From Hippophae tibetana (lineage: Eukaryota > Streptophyta > Magnoliopsida > Rosales > Elaeagnaceae): a stretch of 64,000 bases of DNA. Both the position numbers and the translations under genes were made by a program. This document shows positions 10,924 to 21,892 of the stretch, piece after piece; the stretch's first letter is position 1; each line of letters opens with the position of its first letter. Location of the stretch: the NCBI GenBank assembly GCA_037013495.1, contig CM072803.1:15208001-15272000 (forward strand), in the 5' to 3' direction. The notes under the pieces are model-generated. The model was given only the letters and a program-made list of their open reading frames with translations. It was not told the DNA's origin and did not search any database.

Positions 10924-11460
10924 TGGAGATAAGATGATAGAGTAAAAAAAGTTTTTGGAGTTTTTGAGAGTTTTGGAGTGTTTAGTTTTTGAGATTATTT
11001 TGTATTGTTCGGTTTTGGACTGCAGAACACGCAGAAGCCATTTTTTGGCTTTTGTTGTGTTCTGCGTGTGCCAAATATTTGTGTTTTAATTTTCCTTCTT
11101 CTTCATCTAATTTTTTTGTATCTGTTGTAATTTTTATTTTAAATTTATGAAGTAATTTAATTTTTCTTGGATTGCATTTGATCCAAATTTATGGTGCTTT
11201 TATTTTAATTATTTTTGAACGATTTATAAGACGTTTTAGTTGTTTATTCTATTTTGTGTTTAATGCTTTTAATTATTTACGAATTTTATCAAATGATCTG
11301 TGGCACATAAATAAACTCGGAAGAGGCATTTTTGTGTATATTGTTCATAGATAGAATGACATGTATGATGAAGGATAGGAATATACCCTAATTGTATGTG
11401 TGGCCATTTGAGAACTTAGAACGTAATGAATCTTGGTGAATTTAATTCTTATAGGAATAT

Positions 11461-12922
11461 TGTAAGGACTATGAATGTTGGCTATTTTCGTGGACAAAAT
11501 ATTTACTTGTAAATTTGTTTTTAGGTCTGCTATCAAGTTTATCAAGAACAACCGAACAAATGTTCAAGTTCCAAATATCTGTACTTCAGGTATATCTTTT
11601 ATAATTACGACACATAGAATTTCATTTATACATTTAATAGTATATGTTCATAAATCTAAAATTATTTTTTGTACTTAAATAATTTTTATGTGCCTTAATA
11701 TTTTTTAAGATGTGATTTAAAAATATATATTTTTAAGGCTTTGAATGGGCTTTGAAAAATTAAGCCCAAAATGCATTTAAACCTAATACTATTAGGTATT
11801 ATTATTATCTAGAAATATAGATATATTAGGGTTTATGTAGAGGTGAGATATAGAAAAAAAACTGCCGCAAAAGGAAAAAAAATACTGAAGCTGTCGATCT
11901 GCCTATTGACTACCAAAAAGAAAAGAAAATATTAGGGAAGGTGAACTTGAGAAGGAAGGCAACAAGAATTATATATATGGGAATTAGGAGGACAAAGTGA
12001 TGCTGCTAGATACCAAACAAAAGGTTGAAAACAATTTTTTGAATAAAATATATATATCATTGCTTCGTCAACATCATCAACAGAGACAATCCAAATAAAA
12101 AAAACAATTCAAGTTTTAGTTGAGGATTAATCTTTTCTGATGCAGTTAAGCAAATGTTGGTAAAAGGTAAAGATCTTAATTTGTGATATTTGATTATATA
12201 TATTTCCATAATTTATATTCAAATTGGTTTTGTTGTTTTTCATGTTCCTATAGCTTCTTTTTAATTAATGTCTTTCATGTTTAAATGAAATAATTTCATG
12301 AGTAATTATGATTATTTGATTTAATTATTAAATTTCAAAGAAGTTATTTTTATGAAACTTATGCTTAATTTATTTAGTCTAGAATTTACTATTTGATTTT
12401 ATTTAAGTGATATATATATTTTGGATCATCTAGTTAGGATTATTCATTGTTAAATCCGTTTTAAAACACACACGGGCACTTGTGTTTCTTTTTGTACTAA
12501 CCTTTTTGCAGTTGATCTGTGAATGATCTGATTGGCGAGGAGCTTATTGGAACGTTGGTATGGAAACCGCTCACGCTAATTTTGGAAACTGTGAAAACAG
12601 AGCAAGGACTCGTAAGTAAAGTACATTGAGGTAGTATCCTAGGGAGGGTAGCATAAGACCGAGTTTGTACTTGAATATTTGATTTTCATAGTGGAAAGTT
12701 AGGTAGTCCGGTGGACCGGTGGTTTTCCTCTTAGGTCATTGTTGTGGCCTAGGTTGTTTCCACCTAAAAATATCGTGTGTTATAATTTCCGCACTTTACT
12801 CTTACACACGATTGCATGTTTGGCCGCTTTGTTTAGATTAGTAAATTATAAATTAATAAAAATTAAAAATAACCTATTCACCCCCCTCTAGGTTAATCAG
12901 GTCCATATTTTATAAACTTTCA
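11461..12922 (+). repeat. 5' LTR of the Sirevirus element
   Basis: Starts TGTAAGGAC, ends TATAAACTTTCA, and is 1462 bp long. It matches 19397-20851 throughout. It contains an 11-bp insertion absent from the 3' LTR near 11745, and TAGAAATA at 11810-11817 where the 3' copy reads TATAAATA. Confidence 0.93.
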
Positions 12923-12924
12923 AT

Positions 12925-12936
12925 TGGTATCAGAGC
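12925..12936 (+). other. Primer-binding site for initiator Met-tRNA
   Basis: TGGTATCAGAGC, two bases after the LTR end, complementary to the 3' end of plant initiator Met-tRNA. This is the usual priming site of plant copia elements. Confidence 0.9.
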
Positions 12937-12987
12937 TGACACTAGACACACTTAGTGAGATTGATCCTTAGGGACACACACGTACTT

Positions 12988-14385
12988 ATGGACCAAATGA
13001 AAGAAGATGGGTCATCTGTTAGACCTCCACTCTTTGATGGGTTTAATTACCCTTATTGGAAGGCTCGCATGCAAGCCTTTCTCAAACAAGATGAAAAAGT
13101 CTGGGATGTTATTCTTGATGGTTTGGAACCACCTTCTTTAACGAAAGATGGTGTAGCAATCATAAAGCCAAGAAGAGACTGGACCATTGAAGAACGCACC
13201 CTTAGTGGGGTAAACCAAAAAGGTCTAAGCTCAATATTTGTTGTAGTGTCGATGGATGAGTTCCGTCGCATCTCAGACTGTGAGACTGCTAAATATGCAT
13301 GGAATGTACTTACTCTTGCTCATGAAGGGACTTCCCAAGTAAAGCAAACAAAATTGAGATTGCTAACATCTGAGTTTGATTCTATTAAAATGAGCAACAA
13401 CGAAACTTTTGGTCAATTCTATGCTCGCTTCTGTGATATCACTAATGCTTGCTCTAACCTCGGTGAGAAAATTCCACAACCTATACAAGTGCGCAAACTC
13501 CTAAGCTCTTTAACAGTAGACTATAAGATGAAAGTTATAGCGATAGAGGAAAGCAAGAATGTAGACACACTAAAAATTGATGAACTTATCGGGTCAATCC
13601 AAACCTATGAGCTTTCTCTTGTTCCACCCAAGAAAAATAAGGATGTGGCATTCAAAAGCTCCAAAAAGGACATCTCTGATAGTGATGATGATATGAATGA
13701 TGAGTCACTAGTCTTGTTAGCACGAAAATTTAAGAAGTTCACGAAGAAGAAGGGTCAACAGAATAATCATTCTAACAAGGGACAATCCAGTCGTTTGAAT
13801 GACCGAAAGTCAAGGGAAATCAAGTCTACTAGCCTTGATGGTAAGAAAAGTAAGCCCACTAGCCCTCAATGCTTTACTTGTGGGGGATTTGGTCATATTT
13901 CTACAGATTGTGCTAACAATAAAAAAATTTGGAAAAGCCTTTAATGCTACACTCAGTGACACAGAAAGTGAGCAAGACAATGCTAGTAACTCAAAGGATG
14001 ATGACATTAATTATTGTGCCTTCACCGCAACTGTGAAAGCACATCACACTGACTCCTCTCTCTTACTGTCTAAGTTTAATGTATCGAATTATGAGGAATT
14101 ATTCATGGATAGTCTAGGTGCAGGGAAGAGAGAGATAAATTGCTTGTGGAAGTAACTAAACTAAATGATATCATCAATGTTCACAAAACAAATTCCTCTA
14201 GCCTAGAGAAAGATAAAAAGGAATTGTCTGATCATATTAATGCCTTGAATATGAGACTAGCAGAAACCACTGAGGAAAACAAAAATCTTAGGAAAGAACT
14301 TAGTATTGCTAAAGAGACAGTAAAGAATTTGACCATAGGTGCTGAAAAATTAACCAAAGTCCTAGACTATAGAAAGCCACATTGA
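12988..14385 (+). pseudogene. Sirevirus gag, frameshifted
   Basis: The likely start is the ATG at 12988. A capsid-type region follows (PPLFDGFNYPYWKARM near the N-terminus, then a helical UBN2-like gag core), a basic stretch rich in Lys, and a CCHC zinc knuckle C-F-T-C-x4-H-x4-C at about 13870-13911. Just after it, at an A-rich run near 13920-13928, the original frame hits a stop while the sense continues in the next frame. A second shift near 14130-14150 restores the first frame. The tail is a strong coiled coil (about 14150-14370), typical of Sirevirus gag. A TGA at 14383-14385 ends it. Gag would package element RNA in cytoplasmic particles; this copy cannot make an intact one. Confidence 0.88.
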
Positions 14386-17300
14386 GATAAGAGAGGTCTT
14401 GGATACATAGATGAACAATCAACACCTTCATCATCCAAAACTCAATTTGTAAAACCCACTATTGCTCAGGTAGGGAAGGTAGTTTTTGCACCTTATCATT
14501 CTAAGAAAATTCAGTTTGTTCCCATTTGTCATCATTGTGGTAGGAAAGGACATATTAGACCTAAGTGTATATTTCTTTATGCTTATGATTCTATCACGAA
14601 TACAAATGTTTCTAAAACACCTCAAAAAAATTCAAAATGTAAAGTTTTTACTACAAGAACTACACAAAAAGAGGAATATAAGAAACCAGTAACTCGAATG
14701 TCTAAAATTAAAAAAAGATGGGTTAAGAAATCTGAGTTGCACTGCTTTGTGGCCCATATAGCATTTAAAGTTAAATCAAATACCGCTTGGTATTTTGATA
14801 GTGGATGCTCTAGACACATGACATGGAATCGTTCTTTGTTTAAAACCTTTAAGGAATATAATGAAGGGACAGTTACCTTTGGTGATGGTAAAACATTTAG
14901 AATTATTGGAAAATGTTATGTTCAAATAGAGGGTATCCCTAAACTTGATGAAGTTTTATATGTGGAAGGACTTAAGGCAAACTTGATTAGTATAAGTCAA
15001 ATATATGATAGTGATTTTAATGTGCAATTTACAAACAATCACTGTATTGTAACAGATCAAAATGGTGAATGTGTGATTAAGGGAATCAGATCACATGACA
15101 ATTGTTATTGTATTGATACATCACCCACAGTAACATGTAACCTAGCTAGCAATGACTCAACTATCTTGTGGCACGAAAAGCTAGGTCATATGAATTTTAA
15201 AGATCTGGTTAGATTAAGCAAAATTGAGACTGTGCGTGGTTTACCTATTCTTTCAAAAATTGAAACACCTATATGTGGACCATGTCAATTGGGTAAACAA
15301 ACTAGGATTGCTCATAAGAAGATCAAGAGTATAAATACAAATAGAGTATTGGAATTGATACATATTGACCTTATGGGTCCTATGAGAACAAAAAGTATTG
15401 GAGGTAAGAAATATATCATAGTTGTAGTAGATGACTTTTCTCGCTACACGTGGGTAGACTTTCTTAGAGACAAGTCAGATGCTTTTGAGTTTTTCATCTC
15501 ATATTGTACAAGAGTGCAGGTTGAAGCAGGTGACAAAATAGTAACCATCAAGAGACTGAGAACAGACCATGGAAAAGAGTTTGAAAATACCAAGTATGCT
15601 GACTTCTGTAAAGAACATGGTATCTTTCATGAATTCTCTGCTCCTATCACACCTCAACAAAATGGAGTAGTTGAACGGAAAAATAGAATACTTCAAGAGA
15701 TGGCAAGAGTAATGATGCATGCCAAGGGAGTCTCCAAAAGGTTTTGGGCTGAAGGTATAAACATTGCATGTCATATTATAAATCGTGTATATCTTCACCC
15801 ATGTACAAACCAAACCCCCTATGAGATATGGAGAGGTAAAAAACCCAATCTGAAATTTATGCATATTTTTGGAAGTAAGTGCTACATACTTAGAGATCGA
15901 GAACAGTTGGGTAAGTTTGATTCAAGAAGTGATGAAGGTATATTTCTTGGTTATTCCCTAAATAGTAGAGCTTATAGAGTCTTCAACTGTAGAACTAATG
16001 TAGTTATGGAATCCATAAATGTCGTTATAGATGATGGGGGTAAGAAGATTACAAGTGAAGAAGCTGGAAATGAAGAAAATTTCACAACACCTCAATTAAC
16101 AATGATCAGTGACACAATTGGAATAAAAGAAGAAGAGTTGAAGGAAAGTGAACAAAAGAAGGAAGAAACATCAACCTCATCAATGATAAATCCAACTCGA
16201 ACTTCAAAAAACCATCCTATTAAGAATATAATTGGAGATCCTAATGCAAGCATCGTAACAAGAAGAAGACAAATAAGTGAGGTAACTCACTTATGCTATA
16301 TTTCTCAATTTGAACCAAAAAATGTGAATGAAGCTCTTAGGGATGAATTTTGGATAAATGCCATGCAGGATGAGTTAGCTCAATTTGAAAGAAATCATGT
16401 GTGGGTATTAGTACCTAAGCCTAAAAACAAAAATGTTATTGGAACAAAATGGGTGTTCAAAAATAAATCCGATGAGCATGACATTGTTGTTATAAATAAG
16501 GCTAGGCTAGTAGCTCATGGCTACACGCAATTAGAAGGAGTTGATTTTGATGAAACATTTGCACCTGTAGCTAGACTAGAGTCAATTAGGATTTTACTTG
16601 TCATTTCCTGTCATATGAAGTTCAAATTATATCAAATGGATGTTAAGTCTGCCTTTTTGAATGGATTTTTGAATGAGGAGGTGTACGTGGAACAACCAAA
16701 AGGATTTGTTGATTCGAAATTTCCAAATCATGTTTACAAACTCAAAAAGGCTCTTTATGGTTTGAAACAAGCTCCACGAGCATGGTATGAGAGACTTACC
16801 AACTATCTTTTGAACAAGGGATTTATTCGAGGGGGAGTTGATAAGACTTTATTCATTAAAAGGAGTAGTGACGAGATCTTTATTGCTCAAATTTATGTGA
16901 ATGACATAGTTTTTGGATCCATATCTAGTACACTAGTGGATGATTTTGTGCATGTTATGACAAATGAATTTGAAATGTCTATGGTAGGTGAAATGACTTT
17001 CTTCCTTGGTTTGCAAATCAAACAAACTCATGATAATATATTTATTTCTCAAACTAAGTACGCTTATAACCTTGTTAAAAGGTTTGGTCTTGAAACTAGC
17101 AAGCCATTACGAACTCCTTTAGGTACCAGCACAAAAATTACAAAGGACACTCAAGGTAAAAGTGTTGATCAAACCCTTTTATAGGAGTATGATAGGTAGT
17201 TTACTTTACCTCACTGCAAGTAGACCTGACATATGTTTTAGTATTGGTGTGTGTGCCCGTTATCAAGCTGACCCTAAGGAATCACACTTAGAGAATGTAA

Positions 17301-17839
17301 AGAGAATCATTAGGTATATCTCAGGAACAAGTAATTATGGTTTATATTTTACTACTGACACTACTTGTGAAGTAAGTGGTTTTACAGATGTCGACTGGAC
17401 AGGCAACCAGGATGATAGGAAGAGCACATCAGGTGGTTGTTTCTACGTTGGAAACAACCTAGTATCATGGCACAGTAAAAAGCAGAACTTTATCTCACTC
17501 TCTACAGTTGAAGCGAAATACATTGTTGCAGGAAGCTCTTGCACACAAATGCTTTGGATGAAAAACATGCTCAAGGACTACGGTCAACCACAAGGTATGA
17601 TGCCCTTATATTGTGATAAATCTAGTGCTATATGTATTTCTAAGAACCCAATTCAACATTCTAGAACTAAGCACATTGACATAAGGCATCATTTTATTCG
17701 AGAACTAGTTGAAGAGAAAATAGTAACACTTGAGTTTGTACCTACTGAGAGACAACTAGCTGATATATTCACTAAAGCCATAGACACTCAAAGATTTGAG
17801 TATCTCATAAGTGCCTTGGGAATTTCTCCCTCAAATTGA
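14386..17839 (+). pseudogene. Sirevirus pol (protease, integrase, RT, RNase H), broken
   Basis: Same frame as gag up to 17184. In order: a second CCHC knuckle (C-H-H-C-x4-H-x4-C, about 14521-14562); protease with [11 protein letters not shown] (about 14790); integrase with the HHCC zinc site (HEKLGH ... CGPCQLG), catalytic D in HIDLMGP, D in RTDHGKEF and E in QQNGVVERK; and reverse transcriptase ([27 protein letters not shown]). The RT active site reads Y-V-N-D (16894-16905) instead of Y-V-D-D, so polymerase activity should be lost. A one-base shift near 17165 moves RNase H (17162-17839: SRPDI, DVDW, STSGG, TKHIDIRHHFIRE) into the next frame. RNase H has E-A-K-Y in place of the usual E-A-E-Y. 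All landmarks are present but the gene is dead. Confidence 0.92.
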
Positions 17840-18382
17840 ATTTCAAATTTTATTACCAAAAAAAACATCCTTGTTTAGCCAACACAGTATTCAACCTATT
17901 TAATACATCCATACACATAATCTCATTTTTAGTGACTCAACTCATTTTGATATTTATTGTATAAATTATGCTACAATTTTGGCTTATGCATACACATATA
18001 TTCTTATACATGTGATGATCGATGTTGACATAAACTTCTTCACACACTCACGAACACACATATATGTTATGCTTGAAGTTTATGAATTTTCTTGAAAGAC
18101 TCTAGGACTTTCACTAATCTTGATTGTAAAATTGTGTTGAGTTCTACTTTTGCTTACTAAAATTTTACCGTATGGAGGCACCTAGTATTGAGAGGGCTAC
18201 CTACTGTGATGTGTGAAGCTACCGCAATGAACGGAGAGGGCTACCTCACAACTAGTGTGAAAGTTATCGTGCTAGGTTTATGGCTCGTGCAAAAAAAAAC
18301 AAAAAAAGGGAAAGATTATGCAAAAATTGATTGCTTATGAATCTTGTACTTGGAATGCACAAAAAGAAAGAGCTAATAGAGG

Positions 18383-18425
<43 letters not shown>

Positions 18426-19396
18426 TTTACCTCATTTATAAGAAAAATAAAAATAAAAATAAATAAAAAAATTAAGTCCTCTTTTAGTAAATATATTTTA
18501 TTTTGTAAGATTGAAGACTCGATTATATTTTTATATGATACGTGATATTTTTTCTTTTGATTTTTTCTTGATAGATCATAAATGAATTAATTGACATATT
18601 TATGGAGTTTAAACATGTATATTATTTTAAGTAGATGTCAATATGTCATTATATGTGCGAAGTGTGCGTGTGCACCTATTTTATTCTACTTATTTATTTG
18701 TATGATAAATAATCAAAATTGGAGTTAAAAAAAATGATGAGTTCTCAATTGGTTGTGTGCTTGTTTGTAATTAAATGAGTTTAATATCTTATGTGGCTAT
18801 GTATGCAAATTTGAAAGGAAAAAAATAAATAAAAAATAAATAAAAAAAATTTATTATTTACATCCTCTTTTCATTTATTACTTTTTTAATTGGTTTCTAA
18901 GTTAGAGAGTCATTGAACTTAGGGGGAGTTTAAAGCACATTGCACTTTGGCATTACTCTGATTTTACACTGTTATATCTATAGGAGGAGTTTAGCTTCAA
19001 TTGTTTGTCTAATGCTTTGTCCTTCGCGTATGTCAAAAAGGGGGAGAGAATATTTACTTCCATGTTTTTATTTTGTTATGCATATAAGAGGAGAACATAT
19101 TTTTATTAAGCTTAATTGATATGAATGCATACTACATGACTATTATTTACACTTCGCTTATTTCTATGTAAACTGAACTAATATACAATGAGGCTTTCAT
19201 GCCAAGTTGTCCTATACTTTGTCAATATTGTTTCAGTTACTTACAATCTTGTCAAGTTGCAGCGAAGATGGATCTACCGGACCATAGGATAGTTCCACTA
19301 TAGAGTCTGGGACATCATTGTATTTTTATCTTATTTTTATAAGTGTCATGTAGTAAGTGAGAGGTTTTGCCAGAAGAAAATGCCAAAGGGGGAGTT
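17840..19396 (+). other. Sirevirus 3' non-coding region with repeated polypurine tracts
   Basis: There is no reading frame in 1.55 kb between pol and the 3' LTR. Purine tracts occur at 18921-18928 (AGGGGGAG), 18982-18989 (AGGAGGAG), 19035-19050 (A-run then GGGGGAGAGAA), about 19085-19094 and 19385-19394 (AAAGGGGGAG). The last sits next to the LTR and is the likely plus-strand primer. Multiple tracts in this region are a known Sirevirus feature. Envelope-like coding, seen in some relatives, is absent. Confidence 0.75.
18386..18423. repeat. (AT)n microsatellite
   Basis: About 19 uninterrupted AT units inside the Sirevirus 3' non-coding region; likely to vary in length between individuals. Confidence 0.95.
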
Positions 19397-20851
19397 TGTA
19401 AGGACTATGAGTGTTGGCTATTTTCGTGGACAAAATATTTACTTGTAAATTTGTTTTTAGGCCTGCTATCAAGTTTATCAAGAACAACCGAACAAATGTT
19501 CAAGTTCCAAATATCCGTACTTCAGGTATATCTTTTATAATTACGACACATAGAATTTCATTTATACATTTAATAGTACATGTTCATAAATCTAAAATTA
19601 TTTTTGGTACTTAAATAATTTTTACGTGTCTTTATATTTTTTTAAAATGTGATTTAAAAAAATATTTTTTTAAGGCTTTGAAAAATTAAGCCCAAAATGC
19701 ATTTAAACCTAATACTATTAGGTATTATTATTATCTATAAATATAGATATATTAGGGTTTATGTAGAGGTGAGATATAGAAGAAAAAAAACTGCCGCAAA
19801 AGGAAAAAAATATTGAAGCTGCCGATCTGCCTATTGACTACCAAAAAGACAAGATAATATTAGGGAAGGTGAACTTGAGAAGGAAGGCAACAAGAATTAT
19901 ATATATGGGAATTAGGAGGACAAAGTGATGCTGCTAGATACCAAACAAAAGGCTGAAAGCCATTTTTGAATAAAATATATATATCATTGCTTCGTCAACA
20001 TCATCAGCAGAGACAATCCAAATAAAAAAAAACAATTCAAGTTTTAGTTGAGGATTAATCTTTTCTGATGCAGTTAAGCAAATGTTGGTAAAAGGTAAAG
20101 ATCTTAATTTGTGATATTTGATTATATATATTTCCATAATTTATATTCAAATTGGTTTTGTTGTTTTTCATGTTCCTATAGCTTCTTTTTAATTAGTGTC
20201 TTTCATGTTTAAATGAAATAATTTCATGAGTAATTATGATTATTTGATTTAATTATTAAATTTCAAAGAAGTTATTTTTATGAAACTTATGCTTAATTTA
20301 TTTGCTCTATAATTTACTATTTGATTTGATTTAAGTGATATATACATATTTTGGATCATCTAGTTAGGATTATTCATTGTTAAATCCGTTTTAGAACACA
20401 CATGGGCACTTGTGTTTATTTTTGTGCTAACCTTTTTGCAGTTGATCTCTGAACGATCTGATTGGCGAGGAGCTTATTGGAATGTTGGTCTGGAAACCGC
20501 TCACGCTAATTTTGAAAACTGTGAAAACAGAGCAGGGGCTCGTAAGTAAAGTACATTGGGGTAGTATCCTTGGGAGGGTAGCATAAGACCGAGTTTGTAC
20601 TTGAACATTTGATTTTCATAGTGGAAAGTTAGGTGGTCCGGTGGACCGGTGGTTTTCCTCTTTGGTCATTGTTGTGGCCTAGGTTTTTTCCACCTAAAAA
20701 TATCGTGTGTTATAATTTCCGCACTTTACTCTTACACACGATTGCATGTTTGGCCGCTTTGTTTAGGTTAGTAAATTATAAATTAATAAAAAATAAAAAT
20801 AACCTATTCACCCCCTCTAGGTTAATCAGGTCCATATTTTATAAACTTTCA
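19397..20851 (+). repeat. 3' LTR of the Sirevirus element
   Basis: TGTAAGGAC...TATAAACTTTCA, 1455 bp, followed directly by the target duplication AATAT. It keeps a TATAAATA box at 19736-19743. Confidence 0.93.
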
Positions 20852-21224
20852 AATATAGTGAATTAATTTAACGAGGTGTGTTTGTACAGAGCTCGGAAGA
20901 GATGTATGAATAAAATTAGATGTTTTCGGTTGACAAATTAAATGTACTAAAAAATATAAATCAAAAGAAAATAATATGATTTGAGTTGATGAATTTAGTG
21001 AAAAATTACAATCCTAGATTTCTTTTATTTTGTTATTAAACCCTTTCCTTAAATTTGCTACAATCAAAGAACGTTTTGCATAAAATCAGAGAGAGATAAT
21101 TTTAGTACTCAACAAACTATAGTAACAAATCTCCGTGGGAACGATAACTTACTTATCAAATATTATTACTTGTGACCGTGTATGCTTGCATGTTTTTATG
21201 TTCTACAAAACAGATAACAGTTTG

Positions 21225-21892
21225 CTTGATGTATCTGAGAACCTTATGCGTTGTTTCAAGGTATGGTTTCCAAGGTTTATCCATGATTTGACTCAATACA
21301 TAAACTGTATAAGTTAGATCAATTCTTATGATGGTCAAATAAATTAACCTATCTACAAGCCGTCTATATGAATTTGGATCATTCAATAGCATCTCATTTG
21401 TTTGTGTGAGTGAAAAAATTTGTTCCATTGGAAATCGTGATGATTTAGCATCTAGGAACCCGACATCATCCAATATTTCTAGTGCATATTTTTGTTGGCA
21501 CAAAGTAATACCATGTTTTTATTTTGCAACCTCTATCCCAAAAAAATATTTAAGTTGACCCAAGTTTTTGAGCTTAAATCTCTTGGAAAGATATCACTTA
21601 GTCTTCTCAATGTCCTATAAGTTATTGCCTGATAATATCACATCATCAACATAGACAAGTAACACTATGAAACTACCTTGATGATTCTGGACTAACAATG
21701 AGTAGTCTGACAATGATTGATGAAATCCAGCAACTTTGAGAGCAGTTGACAGTTTGAGAAACCATTGTCTCGAGGCGTTCTTTAGTTCATACAAAGATTT
21801 ATTTAACTTGCACACACGAGTCTCCCCTTTTCATTCAAAACCATGAGGCAAGATGATGTAAACATCCTCATCAAGATAACCTTGCAAGAATG
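21225..21892 (-). pseudogene. Copia-A reverse transcriptase, C-terminal part
   Basis: The minus strand reads DEDVY...LPHGFE (after the LTR-C junction), a stop, [30 protein letters not shown] (intact Y-V-D-D at about 21636-21647), then across shifts KYALEIL, DP-SYRRLV-RLIYLT, YVLSQIMDKPW and KVLRYIKQT, where the LTR-B target duplication lies. The landmarks are in the right order but stops and frame changes break it. Confidence 0.85.

Larger units (their letters stand above)
11461..20851 (+). mobile_element. Sirevirus-type Ty1/copia retrotransposon, full length, 9.4 kb
   Basis: Complete structure: 5' LTR 11461-12922, primer-binding site 12925-12936, gag and pol on the plus strand (12988-17839), 1.55 kb of 3' non-coding DNA with several polypurine tracts, and 3' LTR 19397-20851. 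The flanks carry the perfect 5-bp target duplication AATAT (11456-11460 and 20852-20856). The integrase-before-RT order fixes it as Ty1/copia. Long LTRs, two zinc knuckles, a coiled-coil gag tail, the [17 protein letters not shown] signature and the repeated polypurine tracts point to the Sirevirus (SIRE/Maximus) lineage. LTR differences by eye are 8-9 in the first 240 bp, so the insertion is not very recent. Two frameshift sites, a stop and RT/RNase H active-site changes make it non-autonomous. Confidence 0.93.
9829..21219 (+). mobile_element. LTR-B solo LTR (copy i), interrupted by the Sirevirus element
   Basis: The ends are TGATAACTG (9829) and GATAACA (21219), flanked by the perfect 5-bp target duplication GTTTG (9824-9828 and 21220-21224). 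Removing the Sirevirus (11461-20851) and one copy of its target duplication leaves about 1.99 kb of LTR: 9829-11460 plus 20857-21219. It has a terminal hairpin, a GC-rich upstream region with a CCAAT/CACGTG array (10495-10751), a TATA box at 10917 and a long AT-rich 3' part. The host sequence on the two sides joins as copia-A coding sequence (...Y-I-K-Q-T to the RNase H region), confirming the insertion. No internal domain is present, so it is a solo LTR left by recombination. Confidence 0.88.

Noticed and set aside
12925-12936. Initiator Met-tRNA complement taken as a tRNA gene
   Set aside because: Only the 12-base primer-binding site is present here and in the other elements; no cloverleaf surrounds any of them.
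15499-15864. Minus-strand open frame inside the Sirevirus
   Set aside because: Antisense to the integrase region; no recognisable protein.
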